DNA of 63,820 bases from positions 1-63,820 of the forward strand of contig JNVV01000050.1 of the NCBI GenBank assembly GCA_000733355.1, in the 5' to 3' direction. This document shows, piece after piece, positions 11,977 through 24,197 of the stretch. The translations under genes were made by a program, and so were the position numbers. Numbering within the stretch: the stretch's first letter is position 1; every line of letters starts with the position of its first letter. Source of the stretch: Falciphora oryzae. Lineage: Eukaryota > Ascomycota > Sordariomycetes > Magnaporthales > Magnaporthaceae. Under the pieces are notes generated by a model. The model was not told the DNA's origin. It saw only the letters and a list, made by a program, of their open reading frames with translations, and did no database searches.

Positions 11977-13650
11977 TCAGTTGTTGAAGTAGAAAAGCTC
12001 GTCCGGAGTGCGGCCACGGATGTGTGACGGCTCGGTGCCCTTGACGTAAATGTCCTCGAACAGAATCTGCTGGGTCGGCTCGGGAGGGGCCATGGCCTCG
12101 GCCGCCTTGACCTCCTCGTTCACGAAGCTGCGCGCCTCCTTGTCCAGGTTCTTCAGCTCGTCCTCCGACACGACGCTCCAGTCAATCATCTTCTGCTTGA
12201 GCCCGGCGATCGGGTCGTTGGTCGACCTCATTCGCTGGATCTCCTCGCGCGTGCGGTACGTCGTGCCGGGGTCCGACATGGAGTGGCCACCGTACCGGTA
12301 CGTGACGTACTCGAGAACCAGCGGGCCGTTCTCCGCCTCGGTCCACTCCTTGCCATACTTAACCGCAGCCTTGACCGCGAGCACGTCCATGCCGTTGACC
12401 TTCAGACCAGGAATGTACTGGCCGCGCTTGTAGTAGTCCGTCAGAGCCGACGAGCGCGAGGCGGATGTGCCCATGCCGTACTTGTTGTCTATGGAGGCAG
12501 AATCAAGATGTCAGCAAGGTAGCTCGTCTCGGCCGCTACAGAGCACAGTCACATGCGAACTGCACGCCGGATCACCCGGAGCGCCATAGGCCAACTTACT
12601 CTCGCAGCCAAAAAGCGCAGGCAGGTTCCATAGCTTCGCCATGTTAAACGCCTCGAACACCTGACCCTGGTTGCTAGCACCGTCGCCGTACAGGATGACA
12701 GTGGCCTTCTTGCCGCCAGTGTACTTCTGAGCAAAGGCCAAGCCCGCGCCGACGGGGACCTGGGCGCCCACAATACCGTTGCCGCCGTAGAAGCCCTTGG
12801 CGAACATGTGCATGGAGCCGCCCTTGCCGTAGGCGATACCCTCGCGACGACCCAGCAGCTCGCCGATGATGGAGCGGATCGTGCCGCCACGCATGTAGGC
12901 GAAGCCGTGGCATCGGTACGAGGTGATGACGTCGTCTGACTTGTTGATAGCGTGCTCAATACCGACCGCAACCGCCTCTTGTCCTGTCGACAGATGGCAG
13001 AAGCCCCGGATTTTCTTCTCCTTGTACAGCCGGTCCGCCGCCATCTCCATTTGCCTGGTCGTGCAGAATCACTGTTAGCCAGGCCCAGCGGAAAGCAGAC
13101 CACAAGTCGCGGAGGCAGCGAGACAACCAGCGCGATTTTTCAGAATAACGCAGCGTATGGGTTCTCAGCGACGTACCGAACCACAACCATGTCGTAGTAC
13201 ATCTGCTTGAGGTCCTTCTTGGTCACCTCCAAGGTGTATGGCGGCGGGTCGAGCTCGTACGTCTCGAAGCTCTCGTCGCTCAGGTTGACGGTAAAGGGCT
13301 CATCGTCGGACTGGAATCGTACGGGTGCGATCAGCCATCGCCGTCCGTCTACAACACCATATTTGCGCTCATCGCTCGCATCTGCCGGCGCCAAGTAACC
13401 TCCACTCCCCAAGCCTAGGACGGGACGAGGTAGGCGGGGAGCCAATTGGCCCGCTCGGGTGCGCGAGACGCCGCTGCGTGATTCCGGAGACCTAGAGGGA
13501 ACTGACCTTGGGAACTGCGCCCTTTTCGACATGCGAGGAAGCGGCATCCGTCGTGACGCTCCTGCGAGCAGCAGCGACCATGGGAACACATGCACGCTGG
13601 CGCAGCGGGGCCTGCACCGCCCGACCTATCCTGAGGCCTCTGGAGAGCAT
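11977..13650 (-). CDS. PDA1: Pyruvate dehydrogenase E1 component subunit alpha, mitochondrial
   Basis: 414 residues in four exons (minus): 13650-13507, 13310-13177, 13054-12600 and 12488-11977. E1-alpha with E1-beta decarboxylates pyruvate with thiamine diphosphate in the mitochondrial matrix, feeding acetyl-CoA to the TCA cycle. The N-terminus [19 protein letters not shown] is an Arg-rich, acid-free presequence and forms exon 1. ThDP/Mg binding motif [12 protein letters not shown] ... GCENN spans about 215-246; the GCENN end is rebuilt across intron 3. The regulatory phosphorylation loop [16 protein letters not shown] (about 308-322) is intact, so control by PDH kinase is expected. Introns of 196, 122 and 111 nt. 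The E1-beta and E2 genes are not in the window. Confidence 0.97.
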
Positions 13651-14796
13651 TGTGACGCTGGCGCTTGAGTCTGGCGAGGGTTGCTGTCGTGGTTGTCGGC
13701 GGAAGTTGGGAGCAAGGGCTCTGTCGAAGCAGCCTCTTGAACCTACCGAAACTTTTTGGTGTTGGGGAATCAAGCTCAGCTCTTGGGGCGGCTTGTTGAA
13801 CGCCGCTAGTCCAAGTATGGGCTGGTGTGGAGCTCAACCCGGGAGTTTTCGTTTGGGGCCTGTTTGGATTCCCGTTCCGGGCTGGAATTTTCCCCCGTTG
13901 AGTCCGGCATGATCACGTGGGGTCATCCGCCACTTATCTCACTCACTTTCGTCGTCCATGGAAGTCCCTCTGATATGCGTGTACGTTTTTCAATGGTCAG
14001 TAAACGAGCTGACGGGTACACATAGAGACCGTGGTTCAATTCTCCTCCATTGCATTGGACTCAAGATTCCTTTTATTTCCGCCCGTTGATCAAATGGGAC
14101 CAATTGCAACTTCTAACCGATGTCTCGCTGGTTTAGGTTGCCATAGTTGGCATACAAGGCTCCAATCGCGAACCCCCAAAGGAAACATTTCCCCCACACC
14201 ACAGGCACAAACAGAACTTGCAAGCCTGCAGATGCTTGAATCAAACACAAGATAAACGCCTGGAGTCGACGTGGCGGTCGCGGGCTCGTACCGGACCAGT
14301 GCTAACACAGATTACCCTGATGAAGGGAGGCACTTTACCGACTGTGTACTGTTTTATGAAGCCCATCCGCCCCTCGCTCGCCATTGCCAGCAACCCGCCC
14401 ATGTTTTTAAAACCCAGAATGCTTCCCATCGCTAGCCAGATGCCAAACAGGACCCATGGAGCTGCGAGATGCCGCGATACGCAATAGGAAGAGAAGACAG
14501 ACAGAAGGTGAGGAAGATGGAAGATAGCGAAAGAAACACAAGACAGAAAGACCCGGCCCAGTAAAAGAATGAAATAAGGATGACAAGATCGGAACCCATT
14601 ACTGTCGGGGAGATGGAAAAATACAAGTCGGAAAGGAATTGGAACGATGAGAAAAAAGAATACTGTTGCAGACGCCTCGGACTGTTGCGTCTTGAGACAC
14701 CGTGCTGGATGGATGGCCCCGACGGGTCACTAGTCCACCTTAAAATCCACAACAGTAGCGTCTAAATTCAAGCCGTACAGAAGCCAGACCCATGTA
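13651..14796. other. PDA1 promoter and 3' flank of F-box gene
   Basis: No gene recognised in this 1.1 kb. Open frames on both strands are short and composition-driven. Confidence 0.55.
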
Positions 14797-17160
14797 CTAG
14801 TCTTCGCGGAAAAATGATGCGTTGCCTTGTTGCAACGGTGCGGTTGAGGGACCGGCATCCCTCATGTCGACGTCTTGACTGTCCCGCCTTGGGATGCCAG
14901 GAATCAAAGTGTGTGATTTCCTGTAGTCCAAAGGCAAGGCACTCATGGGCCGAGTAGACGTCTCGTGGGGCCTCTGTGGAAGAGAAAGTGGCCGCTCGTA
15001 CATGATCTCTTCTGGTGGAGAGAAGGACCATAGCTGTGGGGATTGAAAGGTTGAGTTAGTGAGGACTTTCAAGGTGATTTTCCAACAGGGCTAGCTAGGG
15101 CAAGAATTTGCGCCACCCAAAACTGTAACTTACGTCCATAATTGTCCTTCCATTTCTTGATGCCATTGCTATGCACTTCTCATCTTCGAAGGCAACCCGC
15201 CATACGGCTTCGCACTGAGCGACGAGCTCGCGCACGAGATGGCCCGTCTTCAGATCCCATATCTTAACACGCCCGTCGCTACCACCACTGACAACTCGTG
15301 TATCGTCGAATTGTAGGCTTGTGACACTGTTGTCATGGGCGGCTAGCCGGTGGATGGGGCAGAATTTGGACAGAGACCACACCCGCACCGACCCATCCGA
15401 TCCGCCAGTCACGAGGGTCTCGCCTCTCATCTGCAGTTGCCCAACCAGCGAAGTGTGTCCTTGCAGGACAGCCTGGCACTCTCTACACAGCATAATGAGG
15501 CATTAGTACTCTGCCTCAGGGCCAGGAGTCACATGCAGGGTGGTAGAGAGGGGAAAAGACAAACCCTGTTGTGGCGTTCCATATGCGAACACTAGTGTCG
15601 AGACTTCCGGTAGCGACCCGGAAGCCGTCAAATGCAATGGCGTAGATTTGACTATAGTGGCCCTGGAGCGTATGCAGACAGCGACCCTCCGAGATGCTCC
15701 AGACCTTGGCATATGTGTCGTAGCTGCCAGAAACAACAATGTCGCCCTTGATCTCTAGGCACCTCACGCTGCCCTGGTGACCGACCAGGACGTTGCGGCA
15801 GAGTCCCGACCGTATGTCCCAGACACGCAGGGTCGTGTCCCGCGAGCCCGATATCGCCGTGTTAGAGTCGGACATCTTGAGACACCGCACAGTCGAGGTA
15901 TGGCCACGAAGGGTGTGGAGGCATACACTGTAGGAACGAGGAATGGTTAGCGCGAAAGCTACAAGTAGGGCAGAGGAGGAGACAGTGATGGGCCATCATA
16001 CCCAGTAGACAGGTCCCAGACTCTGACATCGCGGTCACAGCCACCGCTGACCAGAATATCCTCCCAAGGAGCCATGGCCCAGACTCCCATGACGTGGCCC
16101 TGGAGCGTGCGCTGGGCATTTCCCTCGGTGTCAAACACGTGGATCTTGGCGTTATCCAGAGCCACGATGATGTACTTGGGCGTGAGGTGGAGGCTTGTCA
16201 CGACGCCCCCTTCCTGAGTGATATTGCGAGTCACGTTCTGACCCCCCGTCCTCCAAGCGGCATCCACAAGATATCTCTGCTTGAAGTGAGACTTGTACGT
16301 TTTCAGAGTCGGACGAGATGTGCCCAGCGATGGCGACACCCCATCGAAGCTGGGAGATGTGGGCAGCCGCAGCGAAGGCGTAGGAAGGGCCCCCGGGAAG
16401 CTGCGATTAGAGACATCGGAGTCTCCCATGCTGAGAGGGAAAGCGGAGGGGCGGTTGAGCGAGTGACTGGATGCCGGCGGGTGCACCTCGGACAATCTAC
16501 GCCCGTAGTCGTGCTTCACGCACAGATTTTTCCACGTCATGTCGTCGCTCAGAAGATCGCGCCATCTCCGGGAGACCTGCGAAGCCCGGGCCAGGACCTT
16601 GGGGTCATCGATGAAGGAGAGAATCTAGCGAGTGTGCGCGCAGCGTCAGTTCCGACATGAAGTCAAATTCGCATTCCGGGCACGATGCCGTTGCAAACGA
16701 GATGCTGGCTTACCCTCAGGCATAGCTCGTCGGGAAGGCTTGTAAAGGGGTCCTTCTTCAGCAACGGGCTGACAAACTGATGAACAAAGCTGAGCTGCTG
16801 GCTTGTGCAGAGGTTCAAGAGGTCGGCGAGGACCCGGGTCCGCTGGGGACCGGTGCAGTTCTGGAAGTGCTGGCGCACTTTGGCGAGAAAAAAGTCTTCG
16901 TCATCCGCGGCATTGCTCCAGTCAAGCTGACTATGTGACGGGCCGGGGGAGGCGGCGGGCGTAGGAGGCGGCGGCGGCGACCCTGTGAGAGTCTGATCGA
17001 AGTCGGCAGCGGGGGTATTCATGCTAGGCGTCGGCGGGCCCCGGGGAGGGCGAGGTTGCTGAAGTTTGACGCCGCCAGCGGTGTTCAGGCTCAACTCCTC
17101 GCCATTGAAGGTGCTCCCTCGCCTCTCCGAGAAACTAAGGGGTCTGTGGTATCCGGCCAT
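14797..17160 (-). CDS. F-box/WD40 protein, Cdc4/Fbw7-type SCF substrate receptor
   Basis: 672 residues in five exons (minus): 17160-16714, 16624-16002, 15927-15565, 15482-15134 and 15033-14797. Pro-rich N-terminus; helical dimerisation-like segment (LLNLCTSQQLSFVHQFVSP); F-box SLPDELCLR/ILSFIDDPKVLARASQVSRRWR split by intron 1; linker; then about eight WD40 blades such as TLQGHVMGVWAMAPWED and SGGCDRDVRVWDL. Eight blades fit Cdc4/Fbw7 better than seven-blade beta-TrCP or Met30. Family role: recruits phosphodegron proteins to Skp1-cullin for ubiquitination, in nucleus or cytosol. Exon ends fall at the close of blades (STG, TTG). The start is the first ATG of the frame (17160). The Neurospora clock ligase FWD-1 is an alternative identity that I cannot exclude by eye. 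Confidence 0.9.
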
Positions 17161-19496
17161 GTCGCCCTGGTCCGAGGCCCGAACCAAGAGAGTGGCGGCT
17201 CAAAGTTTGACGGCTCCGAGTAAAAGAAACTGAGCGCTTGACAACGGCAGTTTGTAGAAGGTATTCTAAAGTCGAGATGATCGAAACGAGCGGTTGGGTT
17301 TTGTGTACAGATGCTTCTAAAGCGTGGCGACCGGCGGGCATCGGCTGATTCGGCTGCGGTGAATGGAATCGTCTTCGCTGGTTGCGAATCTGCTTGTCGA
17401 GGACCGAGTCAGCGAGGCGGAAAATAGAGGCAGGCGCGGCGGCACAGGTCGGCTTTCGGCGCGAGCACAATACAGTAGTGCCTCTGAGCAGGTCGTGTGG
17501 ACAGGGCGAAGGAGCGCTAACTTGAGGCCGTGTCGTCAAGGAGGTAAATACTCGGGGGTCTTGAAACGAACAGACTCGGACGCGGCGCTGTCTGCTGGCC
17601 AGCACTGCATAGGCTGCACAGGGAATTTGTGGCGGGCGAGAACGAGGCTGAGACCCGACGCTGGGATCGGCAGCATCCAGCAGATGCGTGTGGCGGCGTC
17701 GTGAGAGCGGTTGGAAGGCCGAGGGCGGTGGGTTGATGGTCTGGCTGAGGGATGGGACGGGGAACGAACTACGGAGGAGATTGGAAACCATGAGTGGATT
17801 CGGACGGGGGTGGAAAGGGTGGGTTTTTCTGGGCGCTGTGGAGGCTACTGGAGGTGCAAACATGTACCCGGGCTTTGCAGTGTCGCAGCCGCGCGGGCAG
17901 GTACCGCCTCCCTGTCCTGGATTGGTAAAAAGGGGAAAGGGAGTGAATCGGGCACGATTTCGCTCGTTTTAGGGAGTGGCAGAGATGAGAAAGCAGGGGA
18001 CGCGGCGCCACCACGCCAGCCCAGGCGCTGGCACCACTGGCAGTAGACTCCTGACCACCATCAAATTGCATCTGCCCTTCCAAGGCCAATGGAGCCAGGG
18101 CATTGCATGGACCGTGATACCACTTTGCTACACTGCACCTGCCGAATTGCCTACCTTGTCCGGGCAAAAGATATCAATACGTTTAGCTACGGTGTCTGTA
18201 ACCCCCAGTATGCAGGTAGGTTCCTAGCCGTTGAGAATTGGGCGAGCCAGTCGAGGGGGAGGACGCCGGTTAGCACCGACAAGGGCCCGTCTGTCGGCAA
18301 TCTTCATGCGACGAAGCAGCTTGCGATCCAAAATTACGTGGGAAGGGAATCTCCTTACCAGGCCGTCAGATTCAATGTACATATGGAAAGGAAGGGATCC
18401 ACCAAGGTGCCAACCGATCCCTCCTGTCTCTACGTCCTCGGCACGAAAGAGGGTGTCAGCCGGCTGGTGACGAGGGAGACCCCTAGACCCAAGGGCGGGG
18501 AGGGGAGCTGAAGTGCACCTGAGAAACTCGGCGGCAGGAGAATAAGCGAATCAGCAAGCCCGAGCGCCTGAGGAACGCTCCATAAGGGGCGTCAAGTTAG
18601 CTACACTCTATTTCGAAGTACTCCGGCGACGCCTAGCAGGTACGGATGAGCACAACTAAACCTATGAACCTACCTGATAAATTGGGTTGAATCAATGTGC
18701 CTGTCCCATCGAGGACCTCCCGGGTGGACAGTTCTTGATCTTGGTGCGTGATACATCACGTACATCTACCTTTGGTTGCTGCTGTAGGAACCGATCCACG
18801 AGTGTGACCGTAAAAACGTCGCAGCCTCCCTTGGCACGGTGTATGATGGTGGCTCACCCGCAGCCTAACTTGTGTGAGGGCGACCAGGAATACCACTTTG
18901 GAGTCTCAGGCCCCCACCACGGATAGGCGTCAGAAAAGAGTTCTAAAAAGATGACAGCCGGCTAAATTCCCAGCACTGGTTTCAAGCACCGCGCGTCATG
19001 GGGCTGACGTGCGCTGCTGGGTGAAAGCGCTGTTCCTGTTTTGCGAGGTTAGGACATTGCTGCTGCAGGGAGAGATGGACGAGAGCCAATATATGAAACC
19101 GCATAGGGCAATATGTACATCTGTCTGGAGAACAGTACTCCTCAAGCTCCAGGAGGGGATGATATACAGAAATGTTGCAGGTACAACTGCCATTGACTAT
19201 GCCTTCTTTGTTACCCCTATTCACACATAATAGATCTGCCCCACCAACGGCTTCCAGACCGAATGTGCTGATGTTTTCGGCACATATCCGGCGGTCAGCC
19301 AACCTTCTGGCTGCGACCATGCTGCAGACTATTCTGCCTTATTATTCAGTCCGTGGCCTGTATTATAGCATGGCCCTTGAAAACGTTGGCTAGCGATCTG
19401 GCCGACTGCCCGCGAACCACCAGGCTCATGCCGATGACCTCGCAGTTCTCAGCCGCGGCTTTGGAGGGGGAAACAAGCTCTCTCAATACCAGCGTC
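17161..19496. other. Long upstream region of the F-box gene
   Basis: About 2.3 kb between the F-box gene start and the 3' end of the ZIP gene. Holds a 242-codon open frame (17863-17135, minus) that overlaps the F-box start in another frame, and TAGGTA-type motifs near 18215 and 18672. No recognisable gene, tRNA or mobile element found. Confidence 0.5.
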
Positions 19497-21142
19497 TCAA
19501 TGATGATGGCCAAACTGGGTAATCAGGGGCAGAAGCATCCCCACAACCGTCGCGACAGTATCCCGCATCTGGGGACGAGATTGTTTCTTTTGGGACAGAC
19601 CTCCGTTGTCTCCATAGCCATTCATAGCTCCGTGCTGCTCGTGAGCCGAGTTCGTCTCCTCTTGCATTGCGTGCATAGCGACGTAGCTTGGGCACATCAG
19701 TCAGGTCAGCTACGCTATGAATCACAGCATCTCCGACGAGCGCCCCGGGTGAGGAGGCATGACTTACAGAAATGTGCCTCCAGAAAATAAAAGAAGCATT
19801 CCAGTCCACCACTGCCCGGACTCACCGTCCAGGCTCTGGCCGCCAAGCATCGAGGCGAAAAGGTATGTGGCGAGAGCCCCCACTGGCGCAGCGAGGCTAA
19901 ACACGATGAGATGTCCCCGGGCGGCTCGCTTCGAAAGGCCCTGTTTGAGCAGAACAGATGTTAGGCCGAAGGCCGCCGGCGCCTTGTGAATCATGATGGC
20001 GACAAATATGATCAGGCCCAACTTCATGTTGGATGTTGTAGCAGACGCCCCCATGGCTATGCCGTCTGCCGCGGCATGTATGACAAGCCCCGTCGTCGTT
20101 GCCAGACTCCGAGATTGCCGGGGTGTCGGCGCAAGGGAGCCCAGAAAGCCTTCAGATTCCTCCTCGGGACCGACGCTTGAAGACGCCAAGTTATCCAGAC
20201 TGATGTGCCTGGTAGTGGGTGCCGTCTGGAACCGGTCCATAGCCTGGCGGGGAAGGCGATCGATCAAGAACATAAGGACGAAGCCCAATGCCAACGAGAA
20301 GCCGATGTAAAAGGTCGGCAAGGAAGGCGCCTCGCGTTCCTTGGTCTCTTGTTTCGACCCAGGGCCGCCCTCCGAGGGCGTTGCTTTCGGGTCATCTCGC
20401 CTCTGGACTCCGCCGGCCATCGCCACAGCAGCGTTTTGCTCAACGAGCCCTCGCGCTAAATTTTGTTTGTCATTGTCGCCACGCGCGCGAAGCTTTGCGG
20501 TCCTTCCGGTTCGAATAAACGGCACAGTATCTCGCAGCTCGCCGGGAATACGATCCGACAGCCCCATAGCGCCTGCGATACCCCGTTGGCCGAGTGTCCA
20601 TACCTCAGGTGGTGCATGCCTGGGGTCGTGCGAGTGGGATGCCGATGCGGCGTGGGCCCCGGTGGTTGCAATCGCCTCGATCCCCTCCGGTATTATAACG
20701 ATAAGGGATGTCCCAACCAGGATCCCGACGCCAATGCTCGATATTAGTCGGAGTTGTGACTGCGATAGGCTTAGCGATAGCGGTAGTGCTCCAGCAAGAA
20801 AGGATCTGATTCGAGCGACTGCAATGTTAGTGTCCTAGTCCCAAGAAAGGTCGGGCAACTTGATCCCGGGAGGGCCGGGGTGATCGCGGCTTTAGAGGCC
20901 AGGGAGGCGATATGGTGTCGGTATTGGATGTGAGGAAAGTCAGATGCGCTGCTTCAACGTACGCGACGGCCATGACCACCTTTTCGTACGCGCGCCCAAT
21001 AATTAGCAACAAGCCATGCGCGCAGAGCAGGAAGACGCCAATTGACATGTAGATGGTGATCGTCCAGATACCACAGTAACAGGGCGGCGCAAACTGGCGG
21101 GCGACTTACACAGAGGGCCAGGAGGAGTAGTATGCCACCCAT
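19497..21142 (-). CDS. ZIP-family zinc transporter, ZIP9/Atx2-like
   Basis: 425 residues in four exons (minus): 21142-21110 (33 nt), 20979-20963 (17-nt micro-exon), 20805-19768 and 19686-19497. Only this splicing rebuilds the SLC39A9-like N-terminus MGGILLLLALC|VVMAVA|SFLAGALPLSLSLSQ, followed by GVGILVGTSLIVIIPEGIEA. A His-rich stretch (HAASASHSHDPRHAP) follows. The transport core carries HAAADGIAMGA and IHKAPAAFG, the paired His/Asp metal-site helices of ZIPs. A third intron joins GGTFL to YVAMHA near the end. Family knowledge: ZIP9/Atx2 proteins sit in Golgi or endosomal membranes and move Zn2+ or Mn2+ into the cytosol. Introns 1 and 3 use AAG acceptors. Confidence 0.9.
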
Positions 21143-21957
21143 GGCGGCGGGAGTATGCGTGGTGAAAGAGAAGAAGAGATATAAAAAAGAAACCAGTCAC
21201 TTCGCACGGGAGCAGCCGCCGAGGGGTGCGCCTAGCTATATAAAAGGCGATTGTGACGCTCTAGAAAATCCGACACAGCCAGGCGGATTTCAGGCTGCAA
21301 TGTCCACCCAGGGGCGCAAGGTGGACGGCTTATCGGTTGCTCTCGCGGGCTGTTGTTCGGCGGGTAGGAAGGAAAGCAGACCGGATTGTTACCGAGTCGT
21401 CGAGTCCATCGTCGAGCCTAAAAAAAAAAAAAAAAAAGAGCGAGCCGAGCAAAAAGGGAGTCGAGGCAACAGAAGCGCGTGAGGCCAGCTCAAACCAACC
21501 TTTGATGAAAAGATCAACTGATCGCTGGACGGGCAGCTCTGCTGTGTGTGCGCCATGCAATCGGCAAAAACTCCAGCAGAACGCATGGTGGCTTGCATGG
21601 GGATGGATCTGATGGTTTGCTTGGCGGACTCAATTGCCTGCCTGCGCCCCGAGGTCCACCGGACACGATGGTCCGTGCATTAAATTGGCACCTCCCAATG
21701 CAGGAACGAGTGGATCAGCACCAGACGCGTTTGCTCTCCAGCGCGCGACCGAACGGACGTGTGCCGAAGTCGTCACTCCAGTAAAGCCGGCATCATCCAG
21801 CCTCCTGCTTGCGACTTCAACGAACGTGTCCACAAACATTTTTCACCGGGCGCCCTCTCACCTTTGCGCAGCGTGCCAACTCTACACGGGTGCGATTCCA
21901 ATCTATGTGATTTGCTCAGTACGACAGCCGCCTCCAACCTCCCGCAGATTCAAGGCG
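21143..21957. other. Divergent promoter region between ZIP and HAT1
   Basis: 815 bp containing an 18-nt A run at 21420-21437. Both flanking genes are transcribed outward. No gene seen. Confidence 0.55.
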
Positions 21958-23534
21958 ATGGCTGAGGCCGACAGCAACTGTAAGTGTGGGCGACCGACGG
22001 TTTTCTGATGCCGCATTCTCATCCTGCCCTCACCTTGTGCTAATATCGCTTGCTCCCTAGGGTCGGCGGACGCCAATGCGTCCCTAGAATTGAGCCTTGT
22101 AGAGCCGTCCGCGGACGGGCTCAATACTCTAGCGCGCTTCAGTCCCAGCTTCACCTACCCCATCTTCGGAGACGACGAGCGCATATTCGGCTACCAGGAC
22201 CTCCGAATCAGCCTCAGATACCATGTCGCCGACATGCGACCGCACCTGAAGGTGAATTCTGGCAAAAAGTTCAGATCTCTTGGCGCAACCGAGCCCACCA
22301 ATATCGAGGGCCTCCTGCGCGAGCACCTCCCTCCAGGTAAGCGCGCTCATCTTCGCATTGGCGCCATATTGCCTTGCGCTCGTAGAACGTCTCGCTGACC
22401 CCGTCCTGACTCGCCTCAGTCGCTTTCTCGAGTAGCCGCGATTTCGAGGAAGCCGTCCGCCAGCTCCCGCAAGACTGGGTTCCGCCTGGCGAGGTAATCT
22501 CCCAGTTCGATGCGAAGGATGGCGGCACCTTTGAGGTCCGCCGTGGTAGCCTTACCGATCTTGCCGTCAAGCAGACCCTGAACCGCATTCAGATTCTTGT
22601 CCTTCTCTTTATCGAAGGTGGCAGCCCCATCGACACAGAAGACTCGGATTGCGACCGATGGGACATCTACTTCCTCTACCATAGGAGCAACCGGGACGGC
22701 ACTGCGGATGCCCCCAAATACCGCTTTGCAGGCTATTCGACCGTCTACAAGTTCTTCCCGCTGCAGCGCTACCCTCTCGGCGCCAAGGCCACGCCCCGGC
22801 AGGATCTTGAGCTCCCGGCCGAGGAGTTTCCCCTGTCGGGCCTGCGCAGCCGCTCGCGCATATCGCAGTTCATCATCTTGCCCAACTTCCAGAAGACGGG
22901 CAACGGCTCCCGCCTCTACCGCGCCATATACGAGCACTGTCTCCGCGATTCTCACGTCATCGAAGTGACTGTGGAGGACCCCAACGAGGCGTTCGATGAT
23001 ATGCGCGACGTCACAGACCTGCTCATGCTGCGGCAGAAGCCTGAATTCACCGCGCTCGTTCTCAACACGGGTATCCGTATCCCAAGGGAGGGCGCAGCGC
23101 CCCGTGGCGTTGTTGATGAGGTCAAGGCGGAGGAGACTCGCTGCCTCTACCGGATTGCGCCGAGGCAATTCTCCAGGGTCCTCGAGATGCACCTGATGTC
23201 AAAGCTTGCGGATTCTGTCAGGCCGACCTTGGCCGAGGAGACTGATCGCCCAAAGGCCACCAAAGCTGAAGCACATGAGTACGACCTGTGGAAACTATTT
23301 GTCAAGCAGAGACTGTACCGCCATAACAAAGAGCTTCTAAGTCAACTCGATCGCTCGGAGCGCATAGAGAAGCTCAACGAGACATTGGGAAGCGTGGAGC
23401 TGGAATATGCCCGCCTAGTTGCCCTGGCGGAGAGGCGCTCCCTGGACATGACATCCAACGGGAAGCGAAAGCTAGAAGATGACGCGGACCGCGCTACGCC
23501 CTCTGCCAAAAAGGCCCGTGTCGACGATAGTTAG
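21958..23534 (+). CDS. HAT1: Histone acetyltransferase type B catalytic subunit
   Basis: 470 residues in three exons: 21958-21979 (22 nt), 22061-22336 and 22420-23534. Hat1 acetylates new histone H4 (Lys5/Lys12) with the RbAp-type partner Hat2 before chromatin assembly. The N-terminal domain contains FSPSFTYPIFGDDERIFGY; the GNAT core has the acetyl-CoA loop ILPNFQKTGNGSRLY (about 252-266) and the downstream VEDPNEAFDDMRD with conserved acidic residues. A Lys/Arg-rich tail (KRKLEDD ... KKARVDD) may act as a nuclear signal. The first exon only encodes MAEADSN plus one base; the GTAAGT donor and TAG acceptor restore W-S-A-D. Convergent with the P5C reductase gene. Confidence 0.95.
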
Positions 23535-23763
23535 GAATCTGCCCGGCTGCATAGCCCGCCATGTGCAACCACAGCCCAGCTTTTCGGCAGTTGACTCTCA
23601 AAGCGGGAACTCAACAGCTCGGGGCTGGTTGTCCGCACCGTGGTGGGGGAGAGGGGGTTGGTTTCTTGAATGAGAAGACAAGGGGGTTTCTGGCTAACTC
23701 GCCAGGTAGCTTGAATGGCCCGCGTGACTGTCTCTCGTGTTATGTACGTGTACGATTTTCGCG

Positions 23764-23769
23764 AATAAA
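23764..23769 (+). terminator. Candidate polyadenylation signal AATAAA
   Basis: Consensus AATAAA about 230 nt after the HAT1 stop, in the context GCGAATAAAGG. Confidence 0.4.
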
Positions 23770-23892
23770 GGACTCACTGGGTATTGGGCCTGTTCTGGGC
23801 TTGTGTTGGTCTGGCCCTCGGCATCCGGAGTTTGGGAATTTGATGCAATTTCGCTGGGGCAATCTTGACCCAGGGATGAACTATGGAAATGG

Positions 23893-23931
<39 letters not shown>
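23893..23931. repeat. T12-A27 homopolymer junction
   Basis: Twelve T directly followed by twenty-seven A. A transcript could fold the T and A runs into a 12-bp stem. Confidence 0.85.
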
Positions 23932-24197
23932 CGCTCACGCAGATAGCACTGCACTCTACTTTCAATCCGAACACATGATGTCTTTAGGCTTTTGTCATTT
24001 TGGCACACTTTTCTCCTTTCCCTTATCCTATCTCGTCATCGTCCTCATCTGGTCCGTATTCACTCAACGATCCGAATCACGTTATCCCCGGACGGGCTAG
24101 GCCGGAGGGCTTCATGGAGCGACAAGCATCTTCCGGGGATCTGCAGAGCAGCCCTCGAATCGCAACAGACCCAAGGTCGTTCGGCCTGCCACATTCC

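Larger units (their letters stand above)
23535..24197. other. Convergent 3' region between HAT1 and P5C reductase
   Basis: 663 bp of 3' flanks. Contains a likely HAT1 poly(A) signal and a long T-then-A homopolymer block. No gene seen. Confidence 0.6.

Noticed and set aside
14031..14065. Possible tRNA T-arm (GGTTCAATTC)
   Set aside because: The flanking bases do not pair into a T stem and no acceptor, D or anticodon arms could be placed around it.
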